Origin: RPQJ01 sp963778185
GTDB taxonomy: Bacteria; Pseudomonadota; Gammaproteobacteria; Steroidobacterales; Steroidobacteraceae
Direction: 5' to 3'
Assembly (NCBI GenBank): GCA_963778185.1
Contig: CAVZTF010000002.1
Coordinates: 62,001-126,000 of the forward strand
Length of the DNA stretch: 64,000 nucleotides
Made by a program: the position numbers and the translations under genes. Every line of letters begins with the position of its first letter. Within the stretch, counting starts at the first letter, position 1. The notes beneath the pieces were generated by a model, which ran no database searches, was not told the origin of the DNA, and saw nothing but the letters and a program-made list of their open reading frames with translations. This document shows positions 36,067 through 45,599 of the stretch, piece after piece.

Positions 36067-36257
36067 AATCCGGTCGTTGCCCCCCACTGGGAGCGTTGGG
36101 CGTAACAGTCTAATCTAACGGCGGTGGGGACCTTGAGGGTCGTCACAGAATGGCCGGTGGTGGAACCGACAAGGTCAGCGAAGTGTGATATGTAAACGAG
36201 CCTCCGGACCACCGCCACCGCAGCACCGGCAGCGCGGTCCGCCCAGGCAGGGAAACG

Positions 36258-37268
36258 ATGGAAGAACAACCGGGCGAACAAGGCGAAGGAGCGACACCGC
36301 GCGACTCAACTCCCGTCCCATTGCGCGATCGCGTGCTGCGCCGGCTCCGCGGCAGCCTGGCGCGCATCGAGCGCAACCAGCTGCGCAATGCCACGGCGGT
36401 GGGGGCGATGGAGCGGCGCCCCATCTTCGTAGTGTCCCTGCCGCGGTCGGGATCGACGTTGTTCTACCTGCTGTTGCTGCAGCGGTTCCGGCTCAGCTAC
36501 TTCTCGAACCTCATGGCCAAGATGCCGCAATCACCAGTGGTCGTCGGGCGATTCACCCGGCATTTCGGCGGCGGATCACCGCCCCGCAACCTCGCCAATC
36601 ACTTCGGGGATACGCGCGGCTGGGCTGCTCCGAACCAGGGCTGGCGGATCTTCAACCGCTGGCTCCCCGCCGATCTGGACTACATCGACCCCTCCAGGCT
36701 CGACCCAGTCGCGGTGGACGAGATGCGCAGGACGATCTTCGGCATGCAGGATTGCTTCGCCGCGCCATTCGCCAGCAAGTGGCAGCGCCACGCGCCGCGG
36801 TTGCGGGCGCTGGCCACGGCGTTCCCCGAGGCGCTCTTCGTGCACATGCGACGGTCCCCGGTCATGACCGCGCAGTCGATCCTGGCGGGCCGGCGCGAGC
36901 TCCTCGGTGACGAACGCGCATGGCTGTCGGCACGGCCGCGCAACTATGCGGCGATTCGCGACCTGCCGCCGGTCGAACAGGTCTGCGAACAGGTCTGCGG
37001 ACTCGAACGGGATGTCGCGGACGATCGTCGACTGATCGGCGAGGACCGCTTCTTCTCCATGACCTACGAGGATTTCTGCGAAGACCCGCACAACGTGTTC
37101 GCCGCCCTGGCGGCGTGGTACCACGCGCGCGCCGGCCAACCACTGGATCCGCGCCGAAGGGAGCTGCCGAAACTCGCGCCGCGAGCCCACCGCAAGGTCA
37201 GTGCCGAGGAGGCACGGCAGATCAGCCGCAACATCGAAGCGATTCAGAACCGACAGCATTCAAGATGA
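36258..37268 (+). CDS. Sulfotransferase family protein
   Basis: The predicted protein has 336 residues; AGGGA precedes the ATG. The 5'-phosphosulfate-binding loop SLPRSGST is at 60-67 and the 3'-phosphate region is LFVHMRRSPVMTAQSILAGR, both typical of PAPS-dependent sulfotransferases; FSMTYEDFCEDP follows. It should transfer sulfate from PAPS to a hydroxyl or amino group, probably on the EPS or its precursor. Its stop overlaps the acyl-CoA ligase start by 4 nt (ATGA), so it belongs to the ligase/decarboxylase operon. It is one of three sulfotransferases in the locus. Confidence 0.85.
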   Translation: MEEQPGEQGEGATPRDSTPVPLRDRVLRRLRGSLARIERNQLRNATAVGAMERRPIFVVSLPRSGSTLFYLLLLQRFRLSYFSNLMAKMPQSPVVVGRFTRHFGGGSPPRNLANHFGDTRGWAAPNQGWRIFNRWLPADLDYIDPSRLDPVAVDEMRRTIFGMQDCFAAPFASKWQRHAPRLRALATAFPEALFVHMRRSPVMTAQSILAGRRELLGDERAWLSARPRNYAAIRDLPPVEQVCEQVCGLERDVADDRRLIGEDRFFSMTYEDFCEDPHNVFAALAAWYHARAGQPLDPRRRELPKLAPRAHRKVSAEEARQISRNIEAIQNRQHSR

Positions 37269-38870
37269 CCGATCTACTCCACCAACTGCCGCTGGCCACC
37301 GCTTCCACGACGCCCGGGGCGACAGCCCTGCGTCACCGCGGCACGGATGTGTCGTATGCGGAGCTGGCCGCGATGATAGCGGCTGCGGCAGAGGGCCTCG
37401 GCGCCCTCGGCCTGCGGCGCCAGGACCGGGTCGCGGTCTACCTGCCGAAGCGTGTCGAGACCGTTGATCGCCTGCTTCGGCACCAGCCGGGCCGGCGGCG
37501 TCTTCGTGCCCGTGAATCCGCTGCTCAAGCCGCCGCAGGTCGGGCACATCCTGCGCGACTCCGGCGCCGCCGTACTCGTCACCTCATTCGATCGGCTCGC
37601 GGACCTCACCGCGGAGGTGCGCGAGTCGAGCGCCCTGCGTCACCTCGTTGTCGTCGGCGACGACAAGTTGCCGGACCGCATTCGCGGCGACCTCGAGGCC
37701 CTGCGCTGGCAGGACCTGCTCGCGACTGGTGGCGGACGCCTGCACCGGGTCATCGACCAGGACGTCGCCTCGATCCTCTACACCTCGGGGAGCACCGGGC
37801 GACCGAAGGGCGTGGTGCTGTCGCATCGGAACATGATGAGCGGGGCGCGCAGCGTTGCGCAGTACCTCGAGAACACTCCCGACGATCGCCTGCTCGCCGT
37901 GCTGCCGTTCAGCTTCGACTACGGATTCAGCCAGCTCACGACCGCGTTTCTCGTCGGCGCCGCCGTGACCCTGATCGACCACCTGTTTGCCAAGGACGTG
38001 ATCACCGCGGTCGAGCGTGACCGCATCACCGGGCTCGCCGCGGTGCCCCCGCTCTGGATCCAGCTGGCCGATCTCGCGTGGCCGGCGGGAGTCACCGAGC
38101 ACCTGCGTTACATCACCAACTCCGGCGGTCGCATGCCGCGCCCAACGCTCGAGAAGTTGCGCCGGTCTCTGCCGCGCACCCGTCCGTTCCTGATGTACGG
38201 GCTGACGGAAGCTTTCCGCGGCACGTACCTCCCGCCGGAGGAACTCGACCGACGGCCGGACTCCATGGGCAAGGCCATACCCAACGCCGAGATCCTCGTG
38301 GTCCGGCCGGACGGCTCGCTCTGCGCGCCCAACGAACCGGGCGAGCTGGTGCAGCGCGGTGCGCTGGTCGCACTCGGCTACTGGAACGATCCTGCGAAGA
38401 CGGCCGAACGCTTCAAGCCGCTGCCCGCGCAGCGGCCCGAGCTGCCAATCCCGGAACGCGCCGTGTGGTCCGGAGACACCGTCAAGATGGACGACGAGGG
38501 CTTCCTGTATTTCGTCGGCCGCCGCGACGAGATGATCAAGTCCTCCGGCTACCGGATCAGCCCCACTGAAGTCGAGGAGATCGTCTACGCATCCGGGCTC
38601 GTGTCCGATGCGGTCGCGGTCGCGGCGCCGCATCCGACCTTGGGCGAGGCTATCGTGCTGGTCGCCGCGCCCCCGGTGCCTGGCAGCGGCGAAGCGCCGC
38701 CCGCGTCCGCGACCGACACGCTGATGTCGCATTGCCGCGCCCAGATGCCGAGCTACATGGTGCCCGCCCGGATCGAGTGGCTGGAGGCCTTGCCGCGCAA
38801 TCCAAATGGAAAGTTCGACCGGCCGGCGCTCGCGGCTCGCTTCCGCTCGGCGTTCGAGGGCCCCGCATGA
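37265..38870 (+). CDS. Acyl-CoA ligase, exosortase A system-associated (one-base frameshift)
   Basis: It begins MTDLLHQLPLATASTTPGAT at 37265 and reads ATALRHRGTDVSYAELAAMI, RVAVYLPKRVETV. One extra base near 37464 (GTTGATC for GTGATC) breaks the frame, which continues as IACFGTSRAGGVFVPVNPLL. AMP-binding motifs are SILYTSGSTGRPKGVVL, MYGLTEAF and YFVGRRDEMIKSSGYRISP, with the C-terminal NPNGKFDR Lys. About 535 residues when corrected. This is the AMP-forming ligase that recurs in exosortase A loci next to the PLP decarboxylase; it probably activates a carboxylic or amino acid for transfer to the acyl carrier protein. It overlaps both neighbours by 4 nt. Confidence 0.9.
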
Positions 38871-40105
38871 CGCTCGACGCTTTCTCCCAGCACTGCCCTT
38901 CCCCGTATTTCGACGCGCGCGACGGCGAGCTGCTGCTCGGCGGCATCAAGGTCTCGCGAATCGTCGAGCAGGCCGGACGAACACCGCTCTACGTCTACGA
39001 TCGCGCGGTGATGAGCCGCAAGGTGTCCGAGCTGCGAGCCGCGCTGCCCGTGGGAGTCGAGCTGCACTACGCGATCAAGGCGAACCCGATGCCGGAGGTC
39101 GTGCGTCATTTCGCTGCCCAGGTGGAGGGCCTCGATGTCGCGTCCGCCGCCGAGATGCGCGTGGCACTTGCGAGCGGCATCGACCCCGGGGAGGTGAGCT
39201 TCGCTGGCCCCGGCAAGTCTCCCGAGGAACTCGCCGAGGCGATCGCGGCGGGCATCGTGATCAACGTCGAATCCAGCCTCGAGCTCGCGCGGATCGCTGA
39301 GATCGCGGCGCGGGCAGGCGCGCGGCCGCGGGTCGCGGTGCGGGTCAATCCCGACTTCGAGCTCAAGTCCTCGGGCATGAAGATGGCGGGCGGTCCGAAG
39401 CAGTTCGGCGTCGACGCCGAGTTGGTGCCCGCGATGCTGCAGGAAATGGCGCGGCTGCCGGTGGAATTCTGGGGCTTCCACATCTTCAGCGGCTCGCAGA
39501 ACCTGCGCCCCGAGGTGCTGGTGGACGCACAGCAGAAGTCCGCCGCGCTCGCCATCGATCTCGCACGCCACGCGCCGGGGCCGGTGCGACTGCTGAATCT
39601 CGGCGGCGGATTCGGCATCCCGTATTTTCCAGGCGAAAACCTGCTCGATCTCGCTCCGATCGGGGCGAGCCTCAGGAATCTCGTGCCGCGCATTCATGCG
39701 GCGCTGCCGGGCGCGCGGGTGGTGCTCGAGCTCGGGCGTTACCTCGTCGGCGAGTCCGGCGTCTATCTGTGCCGCGTGCGCGACAGGAAGATCTCGCGCG
39801 GCCAGGTGTTCCTGGTCACGGACGGCGGCATGCACCACCACCTCGCGGCGTCGGGAAACTTCGGTCAGGTGCTGCGCAAGAACTATCCGGTGCTCGTCGC
39901 GAACCGCATCGGGCAGCAACCCCGCGAGATCGCGTCGGTCGTCGGCCCCCTCTGCACGCCCCTCGACCTGCTCGCGGACCGCATGGAACTGTCCGTCGGC
40001 CAGGTCGGCGACCTCATCGCGATCTTCCAGTCCGGCGCCTACGGGTTGACGGCGAGTCCGCTCGGTTTCCTCAGCCATCCGGCGCCAGCCGAGCTCCTGG
40101 TCTAG
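38867..40105 (+). CDS. PLP-dependent decarboxylase, exosortase A system-associated
   Basis: The predicted protein has 412 residues. It is a fold-type III (alanine racemase-like barrel) decarboxylase: PLP Lys71 in VELHYAIKANPMPEVV, FHIFSGSQN, LLNLGGGFGIPYFPGE (phosphate-binding Gly loop), and active-site Cys in VVGPLCTPLDLLAD. It resembles diaminopimelate and ornithine decarboxylases and would make an amine from an amino acid, possibly one tethered to the carrier protein. The ATGA overlap with the ligase gene indicates coupling. It ends the operon that starts with the sulfotransferase; the riboswitch begins 117 nt downstream. Confidence 0.92.
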   Translation: MTLDAFSQHCPSPYFDARDGELLLGGIKVSRIVEQAGRTPLYVYDRAVMSRKVSELRAALPVGVELHYAIKANPMPEVVRHFAAQVEGLDVASAAEMRVALASGIDPGEVSFAGPGKSPEELAEAIAAGIVINVESSLELARIAEIAARAGARPRVAVRVNPDFELKSSGMKMAGGPKQFGVDAELVPAMLQEMARLPVEFWGFHIFSGSQNLRPEVLVDAQQKSAALAIDLARHAPGPVRLLNLGGGFGIPYFPGENLLDLAPIGASLRNLVPRIHAALPGARVVLELGRYLVGESGVYLCRVRDRKISRGQVFLVTDGGMHHHLAASGNFGQVLRKNYPVLVANRIGQQPREIASVVGPLCTPLDLLADRMELSVGQVGDLIAIFQSGAYGLTASPLGFLSHPAPAELLV

Positions 40106-40221
40106 GTCCAGGTCCAGGTCTGATCCCGGTCCGACCACAGGCGGGCACGGGCGGCCAAAGAAGGCTCCGAAGTGGGAGCTGATTCTCGATGTCCGGCGAC
40201 TTTTTGCGGAATACTCCACAC

Positions 40222-40320
40222 ATCGCTTGAAGGGCATACCCGTCGCAAGGCGGGGACGCAAAGCTTCCGGTCCCTCAGGTCCAGGCCTGACGGGATAGCG
40301 GGGTTGCCGGCAGGACGCGA
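40222..40320 (+). promoter_or_regulatory. Cyclic-di-GMP class I riboswitch (GEMM)
   Basis: This is the main content of the only intergenic gap above 300 bases (40106-40471). It has the GEMM-I core in order: AGGGCATACC, a stem CCCGTC/GGCGGG capped by a GCAA tetraloop (about 40240-40255), GGGACGCAAAGC, TTCCGG, a second arm, then GGGATAGCGGGGTTGCCGG. The GNRA tetraloop and its receptor region, GACGCAAAGC and AGCGGGGTT are the diagnostic parts. It lies about 150 nt upstream of the lipoprotein at 40472, same strand. No U-tract terminator follows, so control is probably translational or at a distal hairpin. The rest of the gap shows no gene. Confidence 0.9.
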
Positions 40321-40428
40321 AACGAGGCGCGTCGACTGGCCGTGATTCGTCACCCTCCGTCCGGCACATTGCCGGCGACCGGCCCCTCCGCGATCGGCGC
40401 AAGCGCCAAGAGCGCTCTCGTCGCAGCC

Positions 40429-40448
40429 GCACGAGCCAAGGCTCGTGC
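40429..40448 (+). promoter_or_regulatory. Hairpin just upstream of the ribosome-binding site
   Basis: GCACGAGCC-AA-GGCTCGTGC is a perfect 9-bp inverted repeat 14 nt before the strong GGAGGT Shine-Dalgarno of the next gene. It may be part of the riboswitch expression platform; there is no U-tract. Confidence 0.45.
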
Positions 40449-40471
40449 CCGATACGTCGGCGGAGGTAACG

Positions 40472-42599
40472 ATGCAGAATCGATCGATGTCCGGATTGCG
40501 CGCGGCCGCTCTCGGCCTGCTCCTGCTCAGCCTCGGCGCCTGCAAGAGCGACGGCGATGGAGTCTTCTCCGGCCTGTCTGCATCGACTGCAGGCAACAAT
40601 CCGCCCACGATTGCCGGCACCCCGAAAACGACTGCCGTAGCGGGCCAGTCCTACGTGTTCCAGCCCAGGGCGTCGGATCCGGACGGCCAGGCCCTGACGT
40701 TCTCCATCCGCAACAAACCCCAGTGGGCGACCTTCGACGGCTCGACCGGCCGCCTCTCCGGTCGCCCCGCGCCGTCCGACGCCGGTATCGCGTCCGGTAT
40801 CGAGATTTCCGTGAGCGACGGTTCGGCTCGTCGTTCGGTCGGACCTTTTGATATCCGCGTGGACGCGAGCGCGGTCGCGCCTGCACCCACCCCAGGGCCA
40901 TCACCGGTCCCGTCGACGCCTGGCGCCTTCCAGTTCGCCGAGATTCCCGAGATCGTCTTCGTGCGCGGCTACGCAGAGGCGGAGCACATGGGGATCTTCC
41001 ACGTCGATACGCAGAACAGGTGGACGCCGGGTGACCTCGAGAACCGGTCCGGCTGGACCCCGAGGATTGCCACCGAGATGCGAATCGTTTCGGGTTCGAT
41101 CTCGGGCGTGTCCTACGACTCGCGAACGGGCGTGCTGCGCTACGACGGTAGTGGCCGAGGAAGCGAGACGGCGACCGTCACGCTCGCGGCGACGAGCGAA
41201 GGCGCTGTCTCGAACGCGTTCAATGTCCGTGTACTCGAGCCGACCATCGTCTGGGGCGTGGACGCCGCGAGGCGTTTCCCCGGAATCGGCTACGACTCCG
41301 ACCACCACGCCGTGGCTCGAGATGCAGCGGAACATGATGACCGCCGCGCCCTACCACGCACCGAACGTGCTGCTCGTGACGCCGGGGACCTACACCGACG
41401 ATTTCTACACGAACAACACCCGCTTGAACATCTACATCCTCGGCGAGCCCGGCACGCGCCCGAAGTTCGTCGGTGACAACCTGAACCTCGACAAGATCGA
41501 GACGGCGTATCTCAAGAACTTCGAACTGCAGGACACGATCGTCAACAGTGCCGCGGACGCGGTCGACCACGACGTACGGTTCTACGTAACCAAGGTGTAC
41601 CAGCACGACTCGAACCGGGACGAAAACGGCTTCAAGGCGTCGCCCGGATCGCCGAATCCCGGCGTGAGCTGGCACTACTGGCTGTGGAACTTCCATGGCT
41701 CGCAAATGGGCTGGCGCAGCAACATGCGGCACCAGATGTATATCGAGGGGCGCCGTAGCTCGCACCTGCACGTCAACAACATCCGCATCACCGGCACCCG
41801 CGAGTGCAGTGCGATCAAGTCCACGCGTACGTTCGTCAAAATCCGCAACAGCTACCTGAGCGCGGTGCTCGACGAGCACAACCTCGCGCTTGGCACGCGT
41901 GCCGCAAAGGTGCTGGATCTCGCGAGCGCGTCCGAGATCGTCGTGTACAACAACGAGCTCGTGGGTGCTTATTCACAGGACCGCGGGGGTCCAACCGATG
42001 GATTGATCTTCCTGCGGGCACGCCGCGGCATGTGGGGTGCGGACTCCCCGGCGTACCCCGATGTCAGCTGGAGCCCGCCGGTCAGCTCCTTGCGGCCCGG
42101 CTTCGCGCCCGAAGGCTTCACGGCGGGCCCGGAGACATTCGTCAACCCTCGATTCTGGGAGGCCGTCCGGTCCTTCGACATCGGCGATCCTGCGAACCCG
42201 TATTCCTTCCAGAAGTACGTTTCCTACAACAGGTTCCGCTGGATCGACGAGGCGAACCGGCGTCAGTCGGCGTTCCGCGACGACGGGACTGCACCGCGTG
42301 AAGCCGAGTACCAGGGATCGAGCAGCGAGACCTGGGGAACGGTGCCGGCGGGCTGGACGGAGCGCAGCGTCACCTTCTTCGCGAACAACGGCTACGAGGG
42401 GTGGACGGCGGCAGACGTGACCGAACCGAGGCGCTGGTTCGATCTCGATAATTACGTCGACCCGGGGCTGGTCACCCGCGTCGGACCCGGACCGTGGCCC
42501 TACCCGCCCCCCCCCCGAACCGCGGTCATCGTCGGCGGGGAGGTGCGGCCCGATGGTCCGCAGCCTGGAATCACGTTGCCGGCGTGGTTCAAGCATTGA
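40472..42599 (+). CDS. Ig-domain/beta-helix lipoprotein downstream of the riboswitch (one frameshift)
   Basis: Start ATG 40472 has GGAGGT 8 nt upstream. The lipobox is LSLGAC (Cys about 25). A putative Ig (He_PIG-type) domain follows (YVFQPRASDPDGQALTFSI, TGRLSGRPAPSDAG), then a Pro-rich linker. A second beta domain ends VRVLEPTIVWGVDAARRFPG. Near 41310 the frame shifts; it continues PWLEMQRNMMTAAPYHAPNV, LLVTPGTYTDDFYTNNTR and a parallel beta-helix (LHVNNIRITGTRECSAIKST, VVYNNELVGAYSQDRGG), ending LPAWFKH. About 700 residues if corrected. Likely an outer-membrane-anchored EPS-binding or lyase-like protein controlled by c-di-GMP. Its N-terminal domain is duplicated in the next gene. Confidence 0.83.
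42507..42516 (+). repeat. C10 homopolymer near the 3' end of the beta-helix lipoprotein
   Basis: Ten consecutive C residues encode part of a Pro run. The reading frame of the next lipoprotein is already open here (from 42494), so gain of one C would fuse the two proteins. Confidence 0.7.
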
Positions 42600-42622
42600 T
42601 GCGGGCCGTCGCGGAGAGAACG

Positions 42623-44584
42623 ATGCGAGTCAGATCGACGTCCGTTGTTCGCGCCATCGCTTCAGGCGCGGCATTGCTTGGGCTCGGTGCCTGCAATCAC
42701 GACGAGGGCGAAGGGCTCTTCTCCTCCTGGGCAGCGCTGAGCGCGGCCAACAACCCGCCGACCATCGCCGGCAGACCGAAGACCGAGGTACATGCCGGCG
42801 AGTCTTACGTCTTCCAGCCCAGGGCATCGGATCCGGACGGGAATGCACTGACGTTTTCCATCCGTAACAAGCCGCGGTGGGCGAGCTTCGATGATTCGAC
42901 CGGCCGGCTTTCCGGCCGCCCGGCACCGGGCGACGCTGGGACCGCGTCGGGCGTCGTAATCTCGGTGAGCGACGGGACGGCGCGCAGCGCGATTGGCCCG
43001 TTCGCGATCCGCGTCGATCCAGGCCAGGCGGGACCCGGCCCCATCGCTGTGGACGATTTCGCGAATGTCGCTTCCGACACGGCAGTCACCGTGCCCGTGC
43101 TTGCCAACGACACCGACCCGGACGGCGACGCGATTCGTCTCGTGGGTGTCGACGCACCGCAATTCGGTACCGCCACGGCTGCCGGAGACGGTACCGTCAC
43201 CTACCGCGCGCCGGCCGGCTTCACCGGCACGGACAGGTTCGAGTACACGATCGACGACGCGACGGGGATCGAGGCCACGGGGCGTATCACGGTCACGGTG
43301 ACCCGGCCCGGCACCGGCGACCAGCTCCGGGCCCTGCTCGAGGCGACACCGGAAGGAGCGTGGGTAAAAGTCAACGCGAACCATTTCCAGGACGTCTGGA
43401 CGCCGGTCGAGCAGCGGGCGGATTCGAACGGGACGCCGGTTGGCGAGCCGCGCAAGATCATCTCGGCCTGGGGATCCATGGCCTGGGATTCGAGGCGGGC
43501 GCAATTGATCATCTGGGGAGGCGGGCACGCCGACTATGCCGGTAACGACGTGTACCGGTTCGACGCCCGGACGCTGCGCTGGGAGCGCGCCTCGCTGCCC
43601 AGCCGCGTCGTCGCACCCCTCGGCGATAACCACTACTTCACCGCCGACGGCGCGATGAACGCTCCCATCTCATCGCACACCTACGACAACCAGGAATTTC
43701 TCCCGCTTCTCGACCGGTTTATCACCTTCGGCGGCGCCAACTACAATGCCGGCGGTCCGTTCATGCTGGACGACGGCACGACGACGACCGGTCCCTACCT
43801 CTGGGATCCGAACCGGGCCAACGCCAACATGGTCGGGGGGACCACGGGTTCGCAGGTGAATGCCGCGCGGTTCCCGGACGTCGTCGGTGCGCGCATGTGG
43901 CAGAACCGCGATGCCGTGACCCGCAATGGAATCGGCAATGTGCGGCCCGGTTCCTTTGTGAATGGAACCAGCGCGTACAGCCTGGAGAGCGGCCAGGACG
44001 TCCTTTACGTCAGCGAGTCGCCCGCCGCCGGCGGCGACCTGTTCCGCTATCGCATCGGCACGCTCGCTCAACCGGCGCTGGACTCCTGGGAACTCGTCGG
44101 CGTGGGCAACAAGTCGTACTCGGACCAGGGTGCAGGCTCCCTGGATGTCCGCCGCGGCCTCTACCTGCGCACCGCCCGTTTCAGCGGCGCATACGGCATC
44201 GTCATGTGGAACCTGCAGGATGCAGGACCGACGAACGCACCCATCCGGTTCATGCCCCGCGATTCGGATTCCGCATTCGTCATGAGCAAGCTGCACGGCA
44301 TGGACTACGATCCCCGCCGCGACGCGTTCGTCCTCTGGGATGGCGGGCCGGACGTCTGGTACCTGCGGCCTCCAGCCGCCGGCTTGTCGCTCGAGACGGC
44401 CTCATGGTCGGTCGAACGCGCGCCCGTCGACGGCGCCACCGCACCCGATACGCTCGGCTCGGTGGGCGTACTCGGCAAGTGGAGGTACGTCGAGGCCTAC
44501 GACGTGATGATGGGCCTTGGCGACTCTTACGAAGGGGCCGTGTGGGTCTACAAGCCTGTCAACTGGCAGCCGCAGTCGCGCTGA
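42623..44584 (+). CDS. Ig-domain/kelch-like propeller lipoprotein
   Basis: The predicted protein has 653 residues from ATG 42623, which has GGAGA upstream (an ATG at 42599 overlapping the previous stop is possible). The lipobox is LLGLGAC. Domains: a He_PIG-type Ig domain nearly identical to that of the previous gene (YVFQPRASDPDGNALTFSIR), a cadherin/Big-like domain (PVLANDTDPDGDAIRLVGVD, GFTGTDRFEYTIDDATG), then a kelch-like beta-propeller with AQLIIWGGGHADYAGNDVYR, FITFGGANYNAGG and SKLHGMDYDPRRDAFVLWDG. It is probably exported and lipid-anchored, binding polymer or protein at the surface. It follows the riboswitch-linked gene by 23 nt, so it is likely under the same control. Confidence 0.82.
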   Translation: MRVRSTSVVRAIASGAALLGLGACNHDEGEGLFSSWAALSAANNPPTIAGRPKTEVHAGESYVFQPRASDPDGNALTFSIRNKPRWASFDDSTGRLSGRPAPGDAGTASGVVISVSDGTARSAIGPFAIRVDPGQAGPGPIAVDDFANVASDTAVTVPVLANDTDPDGDAIRLVGVDAPQFGTATAAGDGTVTYRAPAGFTGTDRFEYTIDDATGIEATGRITVTVTRPGTGDQLRALLEATPEGAWVKVNANHFQDVWTPVEQRADSNGTPVGEPRKIISAWGSMAWDSRRAQLIIWGGGHADYAGNDVYRFDARTLRWERASLPSRVVAPLGDNHYFTADGAMNAPISSHTYDNQEFLPLLDRFITFGGANYNAGGPFMLDDGTTTTGPYLWDPNRANANMVGGTTGSQVNAARFPDVVGARMWQNRDAVTRNGIGNVRPGSFVNGTSAYSLESGQDVLYVSESPAAGGDLFRYRIGTLAQPALDSWELVGVGNKSYSDQGAGSLDVRRGLYLRTARFSGAYGIVMWNLQDAGPTNAPIRFMPRDSDSAFVMSKLHGMDYDPRRDAFVLWDGGPDVWYLRPPAAGLSLETASWSVERAPVDGATAPDTLGSVGVLGKWRYVEAYDVMMGLGDSYEGAVWVYKPVNWQPQSR

Positions 44585-45596
44585 GCGCAAACGCATCCGA
44601 CTCGCAACGATTCCATAGGCTGGGCGCGAAGTACGGTGCTGCGACCGTGGACTTCCGGGCGATGGCCGCCACCTTCGCAACATCCGCAACGGGCATTTCG
44701 CCCTGCCAGCGCCAGGCACTGGCGAGCGGATCCTTGAACACGCTGTAGTAATCGTCCCGCGCGCGACTCGTGCTCGCCTGAAGGAACGCATCGGTCTGCG
44801 TGTTCCAGTCCAGCGCCGCGAACTCGAACAGCTGCCGCGTCACGATCTGCGGAGCTGCACAGAGTTCCTCGTAGACCAGGGCCCGGTAGCGTGAATCGCC
44901 CGCGGTCTGCTCGGCGGCGAACTCGTTGAACAGCACCCAGCGCCAGGCGAGTCTCTCGACCACGCTCATCGACTTGAAGGTGTCGAGCGAAAGTCCGCGG
45001 CGCATGGCCTGAGGCGTCCGCGCCAGCATCTCGTACACCGGAAAATCGTTGGCGGCCGCGTTGTGATCAAACCGTGCCGCGGCCTCACCCCGCACGACCG
45101 ACGCGACGTATCCACAGGGATGACGCAGGATCTGGATGGCGCGCGCCTGCGGCAAGCATTCCAGCAACAGCCCCAGGCGCCCGAGCGACTCGATCGACTT
45201 CCACACGAGGCGGTACGACTCGCCCGCGCCCGGCTGCGGCGACGCTGGCGGATCGGTGTTCAGGCCGGCGCGCGCGAGCGCCTTGTGGATCACGGACTGG
45301 AGCGCATACCTACGCACCGCCCAGGCCGAGGCGTATTCCTTCGGAAACAGAGGACGCTTGCCGCAGACTCGGTCGGCACGCATGGCAGGCATCGACTCAA
45401 CGAACGACTGAAGCCGAACCGCATAGCTCACGGCGACGCTGCGGTCGACAAGCATCGGAACGTCCCTGAGTCTTTGCCACGTATCCGGCTCATGCCGATA
45501 GAGTACGCGCGGATGGCTGTCGAAGATCTTGCCGAGCCAGGTCGTGCCCGAGCGAGGCATACCGAAGAGGAGCACGGGCGACTGTGAATCGGGCAT
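44559..45596 (-). CDS. Sulfotransferase family protein
   Basis: The predicted protein has 345 residues. The PAPS 5'-phosphosulfate loop is in LLFGMPRSGTTWLGKIFDSH (about 9-28), and ARAIQILRHPCGYVASVVRGE is the 3'-phosphate-binding Arg/Ser region. RLAWRWVLFNEF and LVYEELCAAP are typical further motifs. Probably sulfates the EPS. Its 3' end overlaps the end of the convergent propeller lipoprotein by 26 nt. It lies 3 nt downstream of another sulfotransferase gene in a minus-strand operon that begins with the acyl carrier protein. Confidence 0.87.
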   Translation of the reverse strand: MPDSQSPVLLFGMPRSGTTWLGKIFDSHPRVLYRHEPDTWQRLRDVPMLVDRSVAVSYAVRLQSFVESMPAMRADRVCGKRPLFPKEYASAWAVRRYALQSVIHKALARAGLNTDPPASPQPGAGESYRLVWKSIESLGRLGLLLECLPQARAIQILRHPCGYVASVVRGEAAARFDHNAAANDFPVYEMLARTPQAMRRGLSLDTFKSMSVVERLAWRWVLFNEFAAEQTAGDSRYRALVYEELCAAPQIVTRQLFEFAALDWNTQTDAFLQASTSRARDDYYSVFKDPLASAWRWQGEMPVADVAKVAAIARKSTVAAPYFAPSLWNRCESDAFALSATAAAS

Positions 45597-45599
45597 CGC

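Noticed and set aside
40429..40448. The GCACGAGCC/GGCTCGTGC hairpin as an intrinsic terminator
   Set aside because: No U-tract follows and a strong Shine-Dalgarno comes 14 nt later; kept only as a possible part of translational control.
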